Assembly: GCA_031270605.1 (NCBI GenBank)
Contig: JAISXG010000062.1
Span: 1-37,740 of the forward strand
Direction: 5' to 3'
DNA: 37,740 nt
Source: Oscillospiraceae bacterium
GTDB taxonomy: Bacteria > Bacillota > Clostridia > Oscillospirales > Acutalibacteraceae
The notes under the pieces are model-generated. The model worked only from the letters and a program-made list of their open reading frames with translations, ran no database searches and was not told the origin of the DNA. The translations under genes and the position numbers were made by a program. Positions 1 through 7,140 of this stretch are shown piece by piece. Each line of letters starts with the position of its first letter. Positions within the stretch are counted from its first letter, which is position 1.

Positions 1-280
1 TACCTTTTTGATTGCGCTTCTTATCTGGTTCATCATTATCAGCATTCTTTCTTGTATTGTCACATGGAACGACAAGCAGGCGGCAAAAAACAACCGCCGC
101 CGCGTGCCGGAGGCAAGGCTGTTTACGCTCGCCCTCCTCGGCGGCGCGCCCGCCATGCTTTTGACGATGAAACGCATCCGCCACAAAACAAAGCACCGCC
201 GCTTTATGTGGGGACTGCCCGCAATCATCACACTTCATGCCATATGCATTGCCCTTGCCCTGTATTTTTTCAAAACATAA
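1..280 (+). CDS. DUF1294 family small membrane protein (5' end at window edge)
   Basis: Small membrane protein of the DUF1294 family, function unknown. The first TTG in frame is at position 8, but the frame is open to the window edge, so the true start may lie outside. The visible 90 residues give an N-terminal hydrophobic helix, then the family hallmarks: a DKxxA segment (NDKQAAKN), RVPEARLF, ALLGGAPAML and the RHKTKHRRF basic stretch, ending in a second hydrophobic helix. The length matches the usual 85-95 residues, so little or nothing is missing. It converges on sigF and shares a bidirectional terminator with it. Family assignment is fairly secure; no role can be inferred from the neighbours. 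Confidence 0.75.
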   Translation, partial: TFLIALLIWFIIISILSCIVTWNDKQAAKNNRRRVPEARLFTLALLGGAPAMLLTMKRIRHKTKHRRFMWGLPAIITLHAICIALALYFFKT

Positions 281-290
281 ACAACTACAA

Positions 291-335
291 AAAACACCCC
301 AAACGGCAGCTATGCTATCATTTGGGGTGTTTTAC
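291..335. terminator. Bidirectional rho-independent terminator
   Basis: A 13-bp perfect inverted repeat (AAAACACCCCAAA at 291-303, TTTGGGGTGTTTT at 321-333) lies between two convergent genes, the DUF1294 gene and sigF. The A-rich and T-rich flanks allow it to work in both directions. Confidence 0.85.
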
Positions 336-350
336 TATTTTATTTTCTCT

Positions 351-1010
351 TTATGCAAGACGGCTGCGCAACGCCAGCAGCACCACCTTCTCCCGCCGTG
401 ACACCTGCACCTGGGACATGCCGAGGAGCTTTGCCGTTTCCGTCTGCGTCTTGCCCTTGAAAAAGCGCAGCTCGATCATGCTGCGGTCGCGCGAATCAAG
501 GCTCTCGAGCGCCTCCATCAGAGCGATTTTTTCTGTGAGGTGCTCCTCCTTTTCTTCTGAGGGAATATCGATCTGCTGCTCGCCGTCCTCATTCTCGGCT
601 GTGAGCGAAAGCGGTGGCAACGCGGCGCAAAGCAGCACAGCGGCCTCTGAAATTTCAAGCCCCGTGTGCTCGGCAAGCTCACCCATTGACGGGGCTCTGC
701 CAAGCTTTGCAGAAAGCGCGTCCTGCTGCGCAAGCAGGTCGCGCGCCTTTTCTTTGGCGCTGCGCCCAACCTTCACGGCGCCCCCGTCGCGGAATATGCG
801 CTTGATTTCACCGAGAATCGCGGGCACGGCATAGGTCGAAAAGGCAAAGCCGCGCGTTTCGTCAAAGCCCTCCGCTGCTTTCACCAGCCCCACGCAGCCC
901 GCCTGATACAAATCGTCATATTCCACGCCCCGGCCGCGAAAGCGGTTGGCGCAGGCGTGCACAAGCCCGAGGTTATCCTCCACCAGGCGGTTTCGTTCGT
1001 GTTTGCTCAT
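351..1010 (-). CDS. sigF: RNA polymerase sporulation sigma factor SigF (sigma-F)
   Basis: Forespore-specific sigma factor that directs early gene expression in the smaller compartment after asymmetric division; also called spoIIAC. The 219 residues show the sigma-70 order. Region 2 has the core-binding segment DDLYQAGCVGLVKAAEGFD and the -10 recognition helix around FAFSTYAVPAILGEIKRIFRD. Region 3 follows, and region 4 carries a helix-turn-helix (QTETAKLLGMSQVQVSRRE). Start choice is supported by an AAAGGGA Shine-Dalgarno a few bases upstream. It is the last gene of the spoIIAA-spoIIAB-sigF operon, 52 bp after spoIIAB, and ends at a bidirectional terminator. Activity is expected to be held in check by SpoIIAB and released by dephosphorylated SpoIIAA. 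The closest alternative is SigG, but the operon settles the identity. Confidence 0.95.
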   Translation of the reverse strand: MSKHERNRLVEDNLGLVHACANRFRGRGVEYDDLYQAGCVGLVKAAEGFDETRGFAFSTYAVPAILGEIKRIFRDGGAVKVGRSAKEKARDLLAQQDALSAKLGRAPSMGELAEHTGLEISEAAVLLCAALPPLSLTAENEDGEQQIDIPSEEKEEHLTEKIALMEALESLDSRDRSMIELRFFKGKTQTETAKLLGMSQVQVSRREKVVLLALRSRLA

Positions 1011-1062
1011 AATCCCTTTCTTCCCTTATATGAAGGCGTTTTCATGGCTGGTTTTCGGTAGA

Positions 1063-1530
1063 TCAGCTCTCTTGCGCTTTTGGAGCCTTTTCGGCTTTCA
1101 GCTTGCCCCAAATCTGCTTTTCAATCGTCACAGTGGTGCCCTTTCCGAGCTTTGAGCGCACATAAAGCTTGTCCGAAAAGCTTTCCATAACAGAGAACCC
1201 AAGGCCCGCGCGGTCACCTCCCAGTGTGGTATAAAGCGGCTCACGGGCTTTTTTTACGTCCTCAATGCCAAGCCCCTGGTCGCGGATGCGAATGAGCACC
1301 TTGCCTGCAAGCGAAATGCTGGCGGTTATGTAAATTTTGCCGTGGGTATTGGGGTAGGCGTGGACAATGCAGTTTGTGACGGCCTCACTCACGGCGGTTT
1401 TGATGTCGTTGAGCTCTTCAACGGTCGGGTCGGCCTGCGACACAAAGGCCGCGATGGCCGCACGGCTGAACGACTCGTTGACCGACCGGGATGTGAGCGT
1501 AATTTTAATTTCATTTGCGGTGTTTATCAT
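1063..1530 (-). CDS. spoIIAB: Anti-sigma-F factor / serine kinase SpoIIAB
   Basis: GHKL-fold protein that binds and inhibits sigma-F and phosphorylates SpoIIAA on serine. The 155 residues contain the ATP-binding boxes of the HATPase/anti-sigma kinase family: the N box (DIKTAVSEAVTNCIVHAY), the G1 box (IRDQGLGIED) and the G2 region (GDRAGLGFSVMESF). The ATG directly follows the TAA stop of spoIIAA with no spacer, and a GGAGG lies inside the end of spoIIAA, which predicts translational coupling. In the family, coupling keeps kinase and substrate levels matched, as partner switching requires. Length is close to the usual 140-150 residues. No key residue appears to be missing. Confidence 0.95.
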   Translation of the reverse strand: MINTANEIKITLTSRSVNESFSRAAIAAFVSQADPTVEELNDIKTAVSEAVTNCIVHAYPNTHGKIYITASISLAGKVLIRIRDQGLGIEDVKKAREPLYTTLGGDRAGLGFSVMESFSDKLYVRSKLGKGTTVTIEKQIWGKLKAEKAPKAQES

Positions 1531-1863
1531 TTAATTCATCCTCCCTGCCTCTGCGCTTTTTTTAAATCGCACAAAATTTTCAAGGGCCGAAAGCTTCATA
1601 ATTCGTTCGGCCGAGCGCGAGAGGTTCAAAACCTCCACCTCGCCGCCGTAGCGCGCGGCGTTTTTGTAGCGCCCCATCACAAGGCCCACGCCGGAGCTGT
1701 CCATAAAACTCACACCCCCAAAATCCAGCTTGAGTGTTTTCGGGCGGCTTTTTTCAATGGCGCTGTCAATACTCTCACGCAGCGCCGGGGCGTTGTGGTG
1801 ATCGATTTCCCCTTCTATATAAGCGGTCACGCAGGAGCCGTTCGTCACAATTTTCACAGCCAT
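1531..1863 (-). CDS. spoIIAA: Anti-anti-sigma-F factor SpoIIAA
   Basis: STAS-domain protein of 110 residues. When unphosphorylated it binds SpoIIAB and frees sigma-F; SpoIIAB inactivates it by phosphorylating a conserved serine, and SpoIIE normally removes the phosphate. The phosphorylation motif is present as FMDSSGVGLVMGRY. The N-terminal EGEIDHHNAPALRE segment is also typical. First gene of the operon. Its ATG has an AAAGGA Shine-Dalgarno about eight bases upstream. In other spore formers this operon is driven by sigma-H with Spo0A; a 6-of-7 match to a 0A box lies about 90 bp upstream, but no convincing sigma-H promoter could be placed. Confidence 0.95.
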   Translation of the reverse strand: MAVKIVTNGSCVTAYIEGEIDHHNAPALRESIDSAIEKSRPKTLKLDFGGVSFMDSSGVGLVMGRYKNAARYGGEVEVLNLSRSAERIMKLSALENFVRFKKSAEAGRMN

Positions 1864-1948
1864 ACTTCACATTCCTTTCATCTGAAGTTCTAAAAAGCTT
1901 CGCTGTAACATATACTATATATTCCCCGCCGCAAAAAAATTGTCGCAA

Positions 1949-1959
1949 GACGGATGAGC
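1949..1959. promoter_or_regulatory. Possible Spo0A box upstream of spoIIAA
   Basis: TTGTCGCAA contains TGTCGCA, one mismatch from the 0A box TGTCGAA, about 90 bp upstream of spoIIAA. In other spore formers this operon needs Spo0A~P. A single imperfect site is weak evidence. Confidence 0.3.
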
Positions 1960-2004
1960 GGGGATGTTTTTTGAATTTTCATACCAGTATTAACATTCTG
2001 CGGC

Positions 2005-2043
2005 ATAAAAAATAACCGCTCTGCAAAACTGCAAAGCGGTTAT
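2005..2043 (-). terminator. Rho-independent terminator after the zinc-ribbon gene
   Basis: Read on the minus strand, a stem built from AATAACCGC...GCGGTTATT with an inner TGCA pairing is followed directly by a run of six T. It lies just past the stop codon of the zinc-ribbon membrane protein. Confidence 0.85.
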
Positions 2044-2059
2044 TCTATAAAAGGACTTG

Positions 2060-2851
2060 TTACGATTCAGAAACAGACGAAACAAGGGGTGAATGGGTTT
2101 CTTTTTTTTTGAGCACTGCCCGCGAGAGAATCGGGAAAACAAACAGCAAAATACAAAACCAAAGCGAGGGATTCAAAATGCTGATATCTAAAAAATAGCG
2201 AACAGCATAGGAGGTTGCCTCTGCATGATTCAAGAAAAACGAAATAATAGACACTAAAATATTAAGCGCAAGCAGCCCCCCGGCAAGCTTTTCAGTTTGT
2301 TTGTTTTTTATCAGGCCATAAATTAAAACCAGCTCAAAAGAGAAAAAAGTTAAAACAATGGAGAGAATAGCCCGAAAAGAAAAGGACTGAACAAACCAGC
2401 TGAAAACCCACGAAAGTATTTGTGGCAAAACTGAAGACAGATAAGAGGCTCCCAGAAGCACAATCAATATGCTTTTTCTGGATTTTTTATTATATAAAAT
2501 CAGCACGACAGCAAAAACAAAAAACATCATGGATTCGGCAGCATAGAACAACCTCCGAACCAAATAGCTGCCCTCATCATACAAAGAATACTTATATGCA
2601 TACCAAAGGGACTGAAAATCCTGAAACACACCATAAGCTGCAACAAGGCACACCACTCCGCACAAAATTAAAATTGGTGTCTTTGCCATTTCAAACTTCC
2701 GTTTTAACGGCAGGTGATGGGGTACATAAGCGGGTATGGCAGGCTGCACGGGTGCCGAACGTGGCACCGCAGGCACACTCAAATCCCGCCCGCAATAGGG
2801 GCAAAACCGCCCATCTTCTGGCATTTGTTTTCCACAATTCGAGCAAAACAC
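2060..2851 (-). CDS. Zinc-ribbon domain-containing multi-pass membrane protein
   Basis: Hypothetical membrane protein of 263 residues. It opens with a compact zinc ribbon of two CxxC knuckles (FCSNCGK and FCPYCGRD), followed by a proline-rich linker and about six hydrophobic segments. A GTG start at 2851 is preferred because GGGAGG lies nine bases upstream; the frame is open 30 bp further, but that extension has no ribosome binding site. Such N-terminal zinc ribbons are common on clostridial membrane proteins, with no agreed function. Its own promoter and terminator make it monocistronic. Base composition is lower in GC than most neighbours. No specific role can be assigned. Confidence 0.75.
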   Translation of the reverse strand: MFCSNCGKQMPEDGRFCPYCGRDLSVPAVPRSAPVQPAIPAYVPHHLPLKRKFEMAKTPILILCGVVCLVAAYGVFQDFQSLWYAYKYSLYDEGSYLVRRLFYAAESMMFFVFAVVLILYNKKSRKSILIVLLGASYLSSVLPQILSWVFSWFVQSFSFRAILSIVLTFFSFELVLIYGLIKNKQTEKLAGGLLALNILVSIISFFLNHAEATSYAVRYFLDISILNPSLWFCILLFVFPILSRAVLKKKETHSPLVSSVSES

Positions 2852-2887
2852 AATAAAAACCTCCCTGTTTTTAAATCCCATTGGTAT

Positions 2888-2915
2888 ATTATAGCAAATA
2901 TTTTCTATTTTGCAT
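2888..2915 (-). promoter_or_regulatory. Probable sigma-A promoter of the zinc-ribbon gene
   Basis: Minus-strand extended -10 TTTGCTATAAT with a weak -35 (ATGCAA) at 16-bp spacing, about 36 bp upstream of the GTG start. Confidence 0.5.
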
Positions 2916-2981
2916 AGCCTTACGGCAATATATCAAAACCCTTTTTAATGAATCACATCTCCATCACCTCAAAATCCACCC

Positions 2982-3010
2982 TTGAATTCACACAGTATAT
3001 TCTGTATAAT
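2982..3010 (+). promoter_or_regulatory. Sigma-A promoter of the metallophosphoesterase gene
   Basis: TTGAAT, 17-bp spacer, TATAAT. The predicted start site is about 30 bp before the ATG at 3046. Confidence 0.8.
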
Positions 3011-3045
3011 AAAACTTGGCAAATTATTCTTTCAGGGAGGCAGAA

Positions 3046-4692
3046 ATGAACGAAAAAACACCAAAAACAAAACCTGAGCGCGGTTCAACCCCACAGCCGG
3101 ACCACATCATGCTCAGCTTTTGCGGCGACGCAAAAACCACTATGGCCGTCACCTGGCGCACGAGCACCGATGTCGAAACGGGCTACATGCTCTTCACCCC
3201 CGCAGCGGGCGGTGAAGAAGTGCGTGTGGACGCGATCAACCGCCGCTTTGAGTCTGACATTGACGAAAGCTTCATGCACTGGGCAATCGCGGAAAATCTC
3301 ACGCCCGGCACGGGCTATACATACACCGTCGGTGACGACACGCACCGCAGCGCGCGGTTTTCTTTTGAAACAGAACCCGAAAATCTTGAACATTTCAAGT
3401 TCGTGCTGGTGACGGACCAGCAGAAGGGGAACCCGTGGGAGCGGCCGGATTATGCGGTTTTTAACAAGCTGCTCAAGGAAGTGTTCGAAAAGCACCCCGA
3501 CTGCAAATTTATTTTCACCGCGGGCGACAACTGCGACGACGGCATGAACGAAATCCAGTGGAACGCCATGTTTGAGGGGCTGCAGGGCATTGCAGAGAGC
3601 AAGCCTTACATGATGTGCACCGGCAACCACGACAATCGCGGTTTCATGGACTATTTCGGCCAGACGGGCAAGTTCTATGCCCGCAAAGCTTTTTTCTTTG
3701 ACGAGCAGTTCGCCTATTCCTACCCCCGCAACGGCCCCGAAGGGCTTGAAACAGAAAACTACTCCTTCGATTACGGCCATGCACACTTCACCGTCGTCGG
3801 CATCAACGAGCAGCCGGTGCTTGCGGATTGGGTGTATGAAGATTTGCAAAAAAACGACAAAACATGGAAACTCGGTGCCTATCACTTCCCCATCTATCCC
3901 GTCATGCCGGAGGGGGACGACGACGATTCCTACCCTTATCTGCGCAAGGGCTTTGAGGAGGGCAGATTGGACGTTCTGTTCGCCGGCCACGAGCACTCCT
4001 TCGCCCGCACCTACCCGATGAAAAATGACGAGATGTTCGACCGCCCGTCCGAGGGCACGGTGCACTACATCGCGGGCAACGCCGGGCGCAACATCTACAC
4101 CACCAACTGCCGCAAGATCTGGCATCCCTATTATTACCCGCAGGAGGAGCCACTGTATCTCTATGCCATCGTGGATGTTTTTCCAAGCCTGCTCATCATC
4201 ACGGCCTATCTGGAAGACGGCAGAATCGTGGATCAGTTCACGATTGATAAAAGCAAGGATTTGATTTATCCCTATGAGCTTGCGCCTATCTTCAAAGAGA
4301 CAAAAATGAGCTTCAAGGGCCAAATTCCCGAGCTTGCGGCGCGGGGCGTGTATTGCCGCAAGCACAATGACCTGTGGTATTGCCCCTTCGGCGCGCTTGT
4401 CGCGTTCATCGGCGGAACGGTTGAAAAGCGGCCGGGCGAGCTTTTTGTGAGCGTTTATAAAAAATATGCATCCTTCATTGAAAACAGCCGCATAGCGCAC
4501 ACCCACGCGGGCGATTTTGAAATGAGCGGTGAGGTCTGGCGCGAGCGCGACCAGCTTTATGTGCCGGTTGCGGACGCGGCGGAAATTTTCGGCATGGATT
4601 GGCAGTTTGCCGAGCGCAACAACCTGATTAATTTTGACTACCCATCCGAGGAGCGCACCTACACCCCGCACCCACAGCTAGCGGCAGAATAA
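3046..4692 (+). CDS. Metallophosphoesterase with purple-acid-phosphatase-like N-terminal domain
   Basis: Binuclear-metal phosphoesterase of about 548 residues. The start at 3046 has GGGAGG five bases upstream; an extension to 3016 lacks one. Residues about 15-115 form a fibronectin-III-like domain of the purple acid phosphatase type (MAVTWRTS, then LTPGTGYTYTVG). The calcineurin-like domain follows with its metal motifs: VLVTDQQ, TAGDNCDDG, CTGNHDNRG, YHFPIYP and FAGHEHSFART. The first motif has Gln where many relatives have His, as in looser family members. The C-terminal ~70 residues (VPVADAAEIFGMDW and around) resemble the copper amine oxidase N-terminal-like fold seen in Firmicute envelope proteins. 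No signal peptide is visible, so it is probably cytoplasmic. Substrate unknown. It has its own promoter and terminator. Confidence 0.85.
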   Translation: MNEKTPKTKPERGSTPQPDHIMLSFCGDAKTTMAVTWRTSTDVETGYMLFTPAAGGEEVRVDAINRRFESDIDESFMHWAIAENLTPGTGYTYTVGDDTHRSARFSFETEPENLEHFKFVLVTDQQKGNPWERPDYAVFNKLLKEVFEKHPDCKFIFTAGDNCDDGMNEIQWNAMFEGLQGIAESKPYMMCTGNHDNRGFMDYFGQTGKFYARKAFFFDEQFAYSYPRNGPEGLETENYSFDYGHAHFTVVGINEQPVLADWVYEDLQKNDKTWKLGAYHFPIYPVMPEGDDDDSYPYLRKGFEEGRLDVLFAGHEHSFARTYPMKNDEMFDRPSEGTVHYIAGNAGRNIYTTNCRKIWHPYYYPQEEPLYLYAIVDVFPSLLIITAYLEDGRIVDQFTIDKSKDLIYPYELAPIFKETKMSFKGQIPELAARGVYCRKHNDLWYCPFGALVAFIGGTVEKRPGELFVSVYKKYASFIENSRIAHTHAGDFEMSGEVWRERDQLYVPVADAAEIFGMDWQFAERNNLINFDYPSEERTYTPHPQLAAE

Positions 4693-4695
4693 AAA

Positions 4696-4747
4696 GGCCC
4701 AAAACGCGCACTAGGGAACCCTTCCGGGTTCCCTATTCTTTGGGCTT
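4696..4747 (+). terminator. Rho-independent terminator after the metallophosphoesterase
   Basis: A 10-bp perfect stem (TAGGGAACCC at 4712-4721, GGGTTCCCTA at 4726-4735) with a TTCC loop, inside an outer GGCCCAAA/TTTGGGCTT pairing, then TTCTTT. Confidence 0.85.
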
Positions 4748-4779
4748 CCTGTAGTTTATATTCTACATAGGGGGAAAAT

Positions 4780-5166
4780 ATGAAAAATTATACTCAAGTT
4801 TATGTGAAAAACAGTTTTGAAGCGGCAGAAATATATTGCAAAGCTTTTGGTGCTGAAATAACATTTGAAGTGAAAAATGATGACAAAACTGCCTATGCCC
4901 ACTGCGAATTATCTGTAAATGGGGAAGGATTTTTAGCATTAAGTGAAGCAGCAAATCCTTGTGACATAAACATAGTCCATAAATTTAGATGGGAAACTAT
5001 GACGTTTAATGTTTTTGAGATGGGAAGTGAGGAAGCGGTTTATAACGCCTTTAATATTTTAAGCAATGGCGGTGTTATTATTAATTCTATTCAGGAAGTT
5101 CCATGGAGCAAGTGTTGTGCGACTGTTATAGATAAATTTGGAGTGTGTTGGTGGATTGCAATTTGA
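4780..5166 (+). CDS. VOC (glyoxalase/PhnB-like) family protein
   Basis: Small vicinal-oxygen-chelate fold protein of 128 residues. The N-terminal segment (QVYVKNSFEAAEIYCKAFGAE) and the C-terminal segment (DKFGVCWWIAI) match the PhnB-like branch, where a YxxAFGAE helix and a D-x-FGV-x-W strand are diagnostic. These proteins usually act as dimers in metabolite modification or antibiotic resistance, but many have no known substrate. The start has AGGGGG about five bases upstream. The gene is clearly more AT-rich than its flanking genes, which suggests recent acquisition. It lies after a strong terminator and 64 bp before the DUF554 gene, so the two may be co-transcribed. Function of this copy is unknown. 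Confidence 0.75.
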   Translation: MKNYTQVYVKNSFEAAEIYCKAFGAEITFEVKNDDKTAYAHCELSVNGEGFLALSEAANPCDINIVHKFRWETMTFNVFEMGSEEAVYNAFNILSNGGVIINSIQEVPWSKCCATVIDKFGVCWWIAI

Positions 5167-5230
5167 TAAAACCAATAAGCATAACGGGCAGTCTGATAAA
5201 TTTTTAATTAACAGAGGAGATCAAAACAAT

Positions 5231-5950
5231 ATGATAGGCTTGGGTACACTCGTAAACGGCGCGGCGGTCATCGCCGGGGGGCTGTTCGGCCTGCTGTTCA
5301 AAGGCGGGCTGAAACAGCGGTTTCAGGATATTGTCATGCAGGCGCTGGGGCTCTCGGTCGTGTTCATCGGCGTCTCGGGTGTGTTGCAGCAGATGTTTGT
5401 GATCGCGGACACGGGCCTTGACACCAAAGGCACCATGCTTCTGGTGATTTCGCTTGTGCTGGGCGCGGTGCTCGGCGAAGTCATCAACCTGCATAAACAC
5501 ACTGAACGACTTGGCGAATGGCTGAAGGTGAAATTCAAAAGCCAGAACGACAACGGCTTTGTCGAGGGCTTTGTTTCGGCGTCTTTGACCATCTGCATCG
5601 GGGCGATGGCAATTGTCGGCGCGCTGGAGGACGGACTATCTGGCGATCACACTACCCTGTTTACAAAAGCGCTGCTGGACGGATTTATTGTGCTGATCTT
5701 TGCCTCGGTGTTCGGCAAGGGGGCGATTTTTTCGGCGGTTCCCGTGATGCTGCTGCAAGGCTCGGTCACGCTGCTTGCGCAATTCATCGCGCCTTATATT
5801 ACGGACGCGGCCATCGGCAACCTCTCGCTCGTGGGTTCCGCGTTGATTTTCTGCGTGGGCACGAACCTGCTTTTCAAAACAAAAATCAAAGTGGCAAACC
5901 TGCTGCCCGCGCTGCTGTTCGTGTTTTTATACGGGCTGTTTTTCTATTAA
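5231..5950 (+). CDS. DUF554 family membrane protein (YdfK-like)
   Basis: Integral membrane protein of 240 residues belonging to DUF554. It shows the family's opening LGTLVNGAAVIAGGLFGLL, the central GFVSASLTICIGAMAIVGAL and the DGLSGDHTTLFTKALLDG segment, with about seven hydrophobic helices. The ATG at 5231 is chosen because AGAGGAG lies shortly upstream and the glycine-rich first helix then begins at once, as in homologues. The frame is open back to 5138 but overlaps the VOC gene. A proposed transport role for the family is not established. Followed by a strong terminator. Confidence 0.9.
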   Translation: MIGLGTLVNGAAVIAGGLFGLLFKGGLKQRFQDIVMQALGLSVVFIGVSGVLQQMFVIADTGLDTKGTMLLVISLVLGAVLGEVINLHKHTERLGEWLKVKFKSQNDNGFVEGFVSASLTICIGAMAIVGALEDGLSGDHTTLFTKALLDGFIVLIFASVFGKGAIFSAVPVMLLQGSVTLLAQFIAPYITDAAIGNLSLVGSALIFCVGTNLLFKTKIKVANLLPALLFVFLYGLFFY

Positions 5951-6015
5951 AGGAAAGAGATGGTAGATTATAGTGAACAGGTCTTTTTTCAAATAATAGA
6001 GGGCCTTTGAAAGGC

Positions 6016-6053
6016 AGAGGAGTGCGGTTCATCTGAACCGCACTCCTCTTTTT
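6016..6053 (+). terminator. Strong rho-independent terminator
   Basis: A 16-bp perfect stem (6016-6031 and 6034-6049) with a two-base TC centre and a run of T. It lies between the DUF554 gene and the convergent exported-protein gene. Confidence 0.9.
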
Positions 6054-6090
6054 GGGGAGAAAATGAGTTGGGAGAAATAAAAAATAGTGG

Positions 6091-7071
6091 TCACCGATCG
6101 AGCTTCACACCATACCAATATTCTGTCAGGCTTGTTGTGCCCAAGGGCTGATAAAAGACCGCGGCCCCGGTCTTTCTGTTGATGTGAAGGTTGACATAAG
6201 TGCCATTATCGAGCTGCACCTCTGATATTACAAACTGCGGAGGTCCTATTAAGACGTATGATTCCTCGCCATCGTCAGAAACACGTTTCACCTTCTCCGG
6301 CTCTTGCTCATCCTCGCTCCATTCATTGCCGTTACCTAAGACGACCGCGCGCACCGCTTTTGCGCCATTGAAAAAAACAGCGCTTCGCTCATTGACCCAA
6401 TCGGTTGCCGTGGCGGCAAACGCCGAATCTTTATTTGTTTCAATCGCGGCCTTGATATCATTGAGCTTATACTCCGTCTCTGCCGCCCAAGCATCCAGGG
6501 TTTCCTGACTATAGACCTCTTCTTTTCCGTCAAGCTGATCCTGCCAACGCTCGGCGATACGAATCCGGTCTTCGTCTTTGGCCCGCTTTGCATTTTCTTT
6601 TTCCTGCGTGATGGAATCAAACTGCGACCGCCACTCCTCAACAAAATCAGCCTCATCCCGGCACGAAACAAACGCACCGCTCAGGGCGTCGACATCAAAA
6701 CTGACATAGCAATCAAGGGTTTCCGCCTGAACGCTCCAAAGCTGGCGGTTTTCACTTAAATTCAGCTCATAGCTCACCAAAATGCGGGTTTCAAGCGTTT
6801 TTCCAAAGGCTTTTTCAACCACTTCCTCGCCGATGCTCACGGCAAGCTGGGGGGAAATCGCCTCCGAGGGAACAGTGTACGGCTTGGTGACAACAATCAT
6901 TCTTCGTTCCGCCTGCTTCGCGGGGGCCGTCGGCGTCTCTTTTGCCAGGCTCTCCACCAAATCTTCGCCCGCATTCTGCGCCAAAGCCATTCCGGTGCCC
7001 ATAACGGCAACACAAAGAACAACCGAAACGGCGGCAAGCAAAATGGTCAGCCTGTTTGTCTTTTTGTTCAT
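6091..7071 (-). CDS. Exported protein of unknown function, third gene of a two-component operon
   Basis: Secreted or membrane-tethered protein of about 326 residues. It starts with a charged NKKTNR segment and one hydrophobic helix (ILLAAVSVVLCVAVMGTGMALAQ), so it is either cleaved after AQN or stays anchored; no lipobox cysteine follows. Residues about 75-140 (SIGEEVVEKAFGKTLE...SFDVDALSGAFVSC) resemble a PepSY-like strand-helix unit. A long acidic, helix-forming middle section follows. The C-terminal strand region ends near YWYGVKLDR. The ATG at 7071 is chosen over the TTG just before it, with GGAGAG upstream. It lies 70 bp downstream of the histidine kinase gene and could be a sensor accessory or an output of that system. 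No confident family match. Confidence 0.7.
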   Translation of the reverse strand: MNKKTNRLTILLAAVSVVLCVAVMGTGMALAQNAGEDLVESLAKETPTAPAKQAERRMIVVTKPYTVPSEAISPQLAVSIGEEVVEKAFGKTLETRILVSYELNLSENRQLWSVQAETLDCYVSFDVDALSGAFVSCRDEADFVEEWRSQFDSITQEKENAKRAKDEDRIRIAERWQDQLDGKEEVYSQETLDAWAAETEYKLNDIKAAIETNKDSAFAATATDWVNERSAVFFNGAKAVRAVVLGNGNEWSEDEQEPEKVKRVSDDGEESYVLIGPPQFVISEVQLDNGTYVNLHINRKTGAAVFYQPLGTTSLTEYWYGVKLDR

Positions 7072-7140
7072 CAACAGATCTCTCCTTTTTAAAATATTGA
7101 AAGTACTTTCACAAACAGCTTTTCTGTTTGCACCCCTATC

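Noticed and set aside
3085-4671. Open frame of 528 codons antisense to the metallophosphoesterase
   Set aside because: It mirrors the codon bias of the real gene, has no ribosome binding site and shows no recognisable motif; the sense frame has full catalytic motifs.
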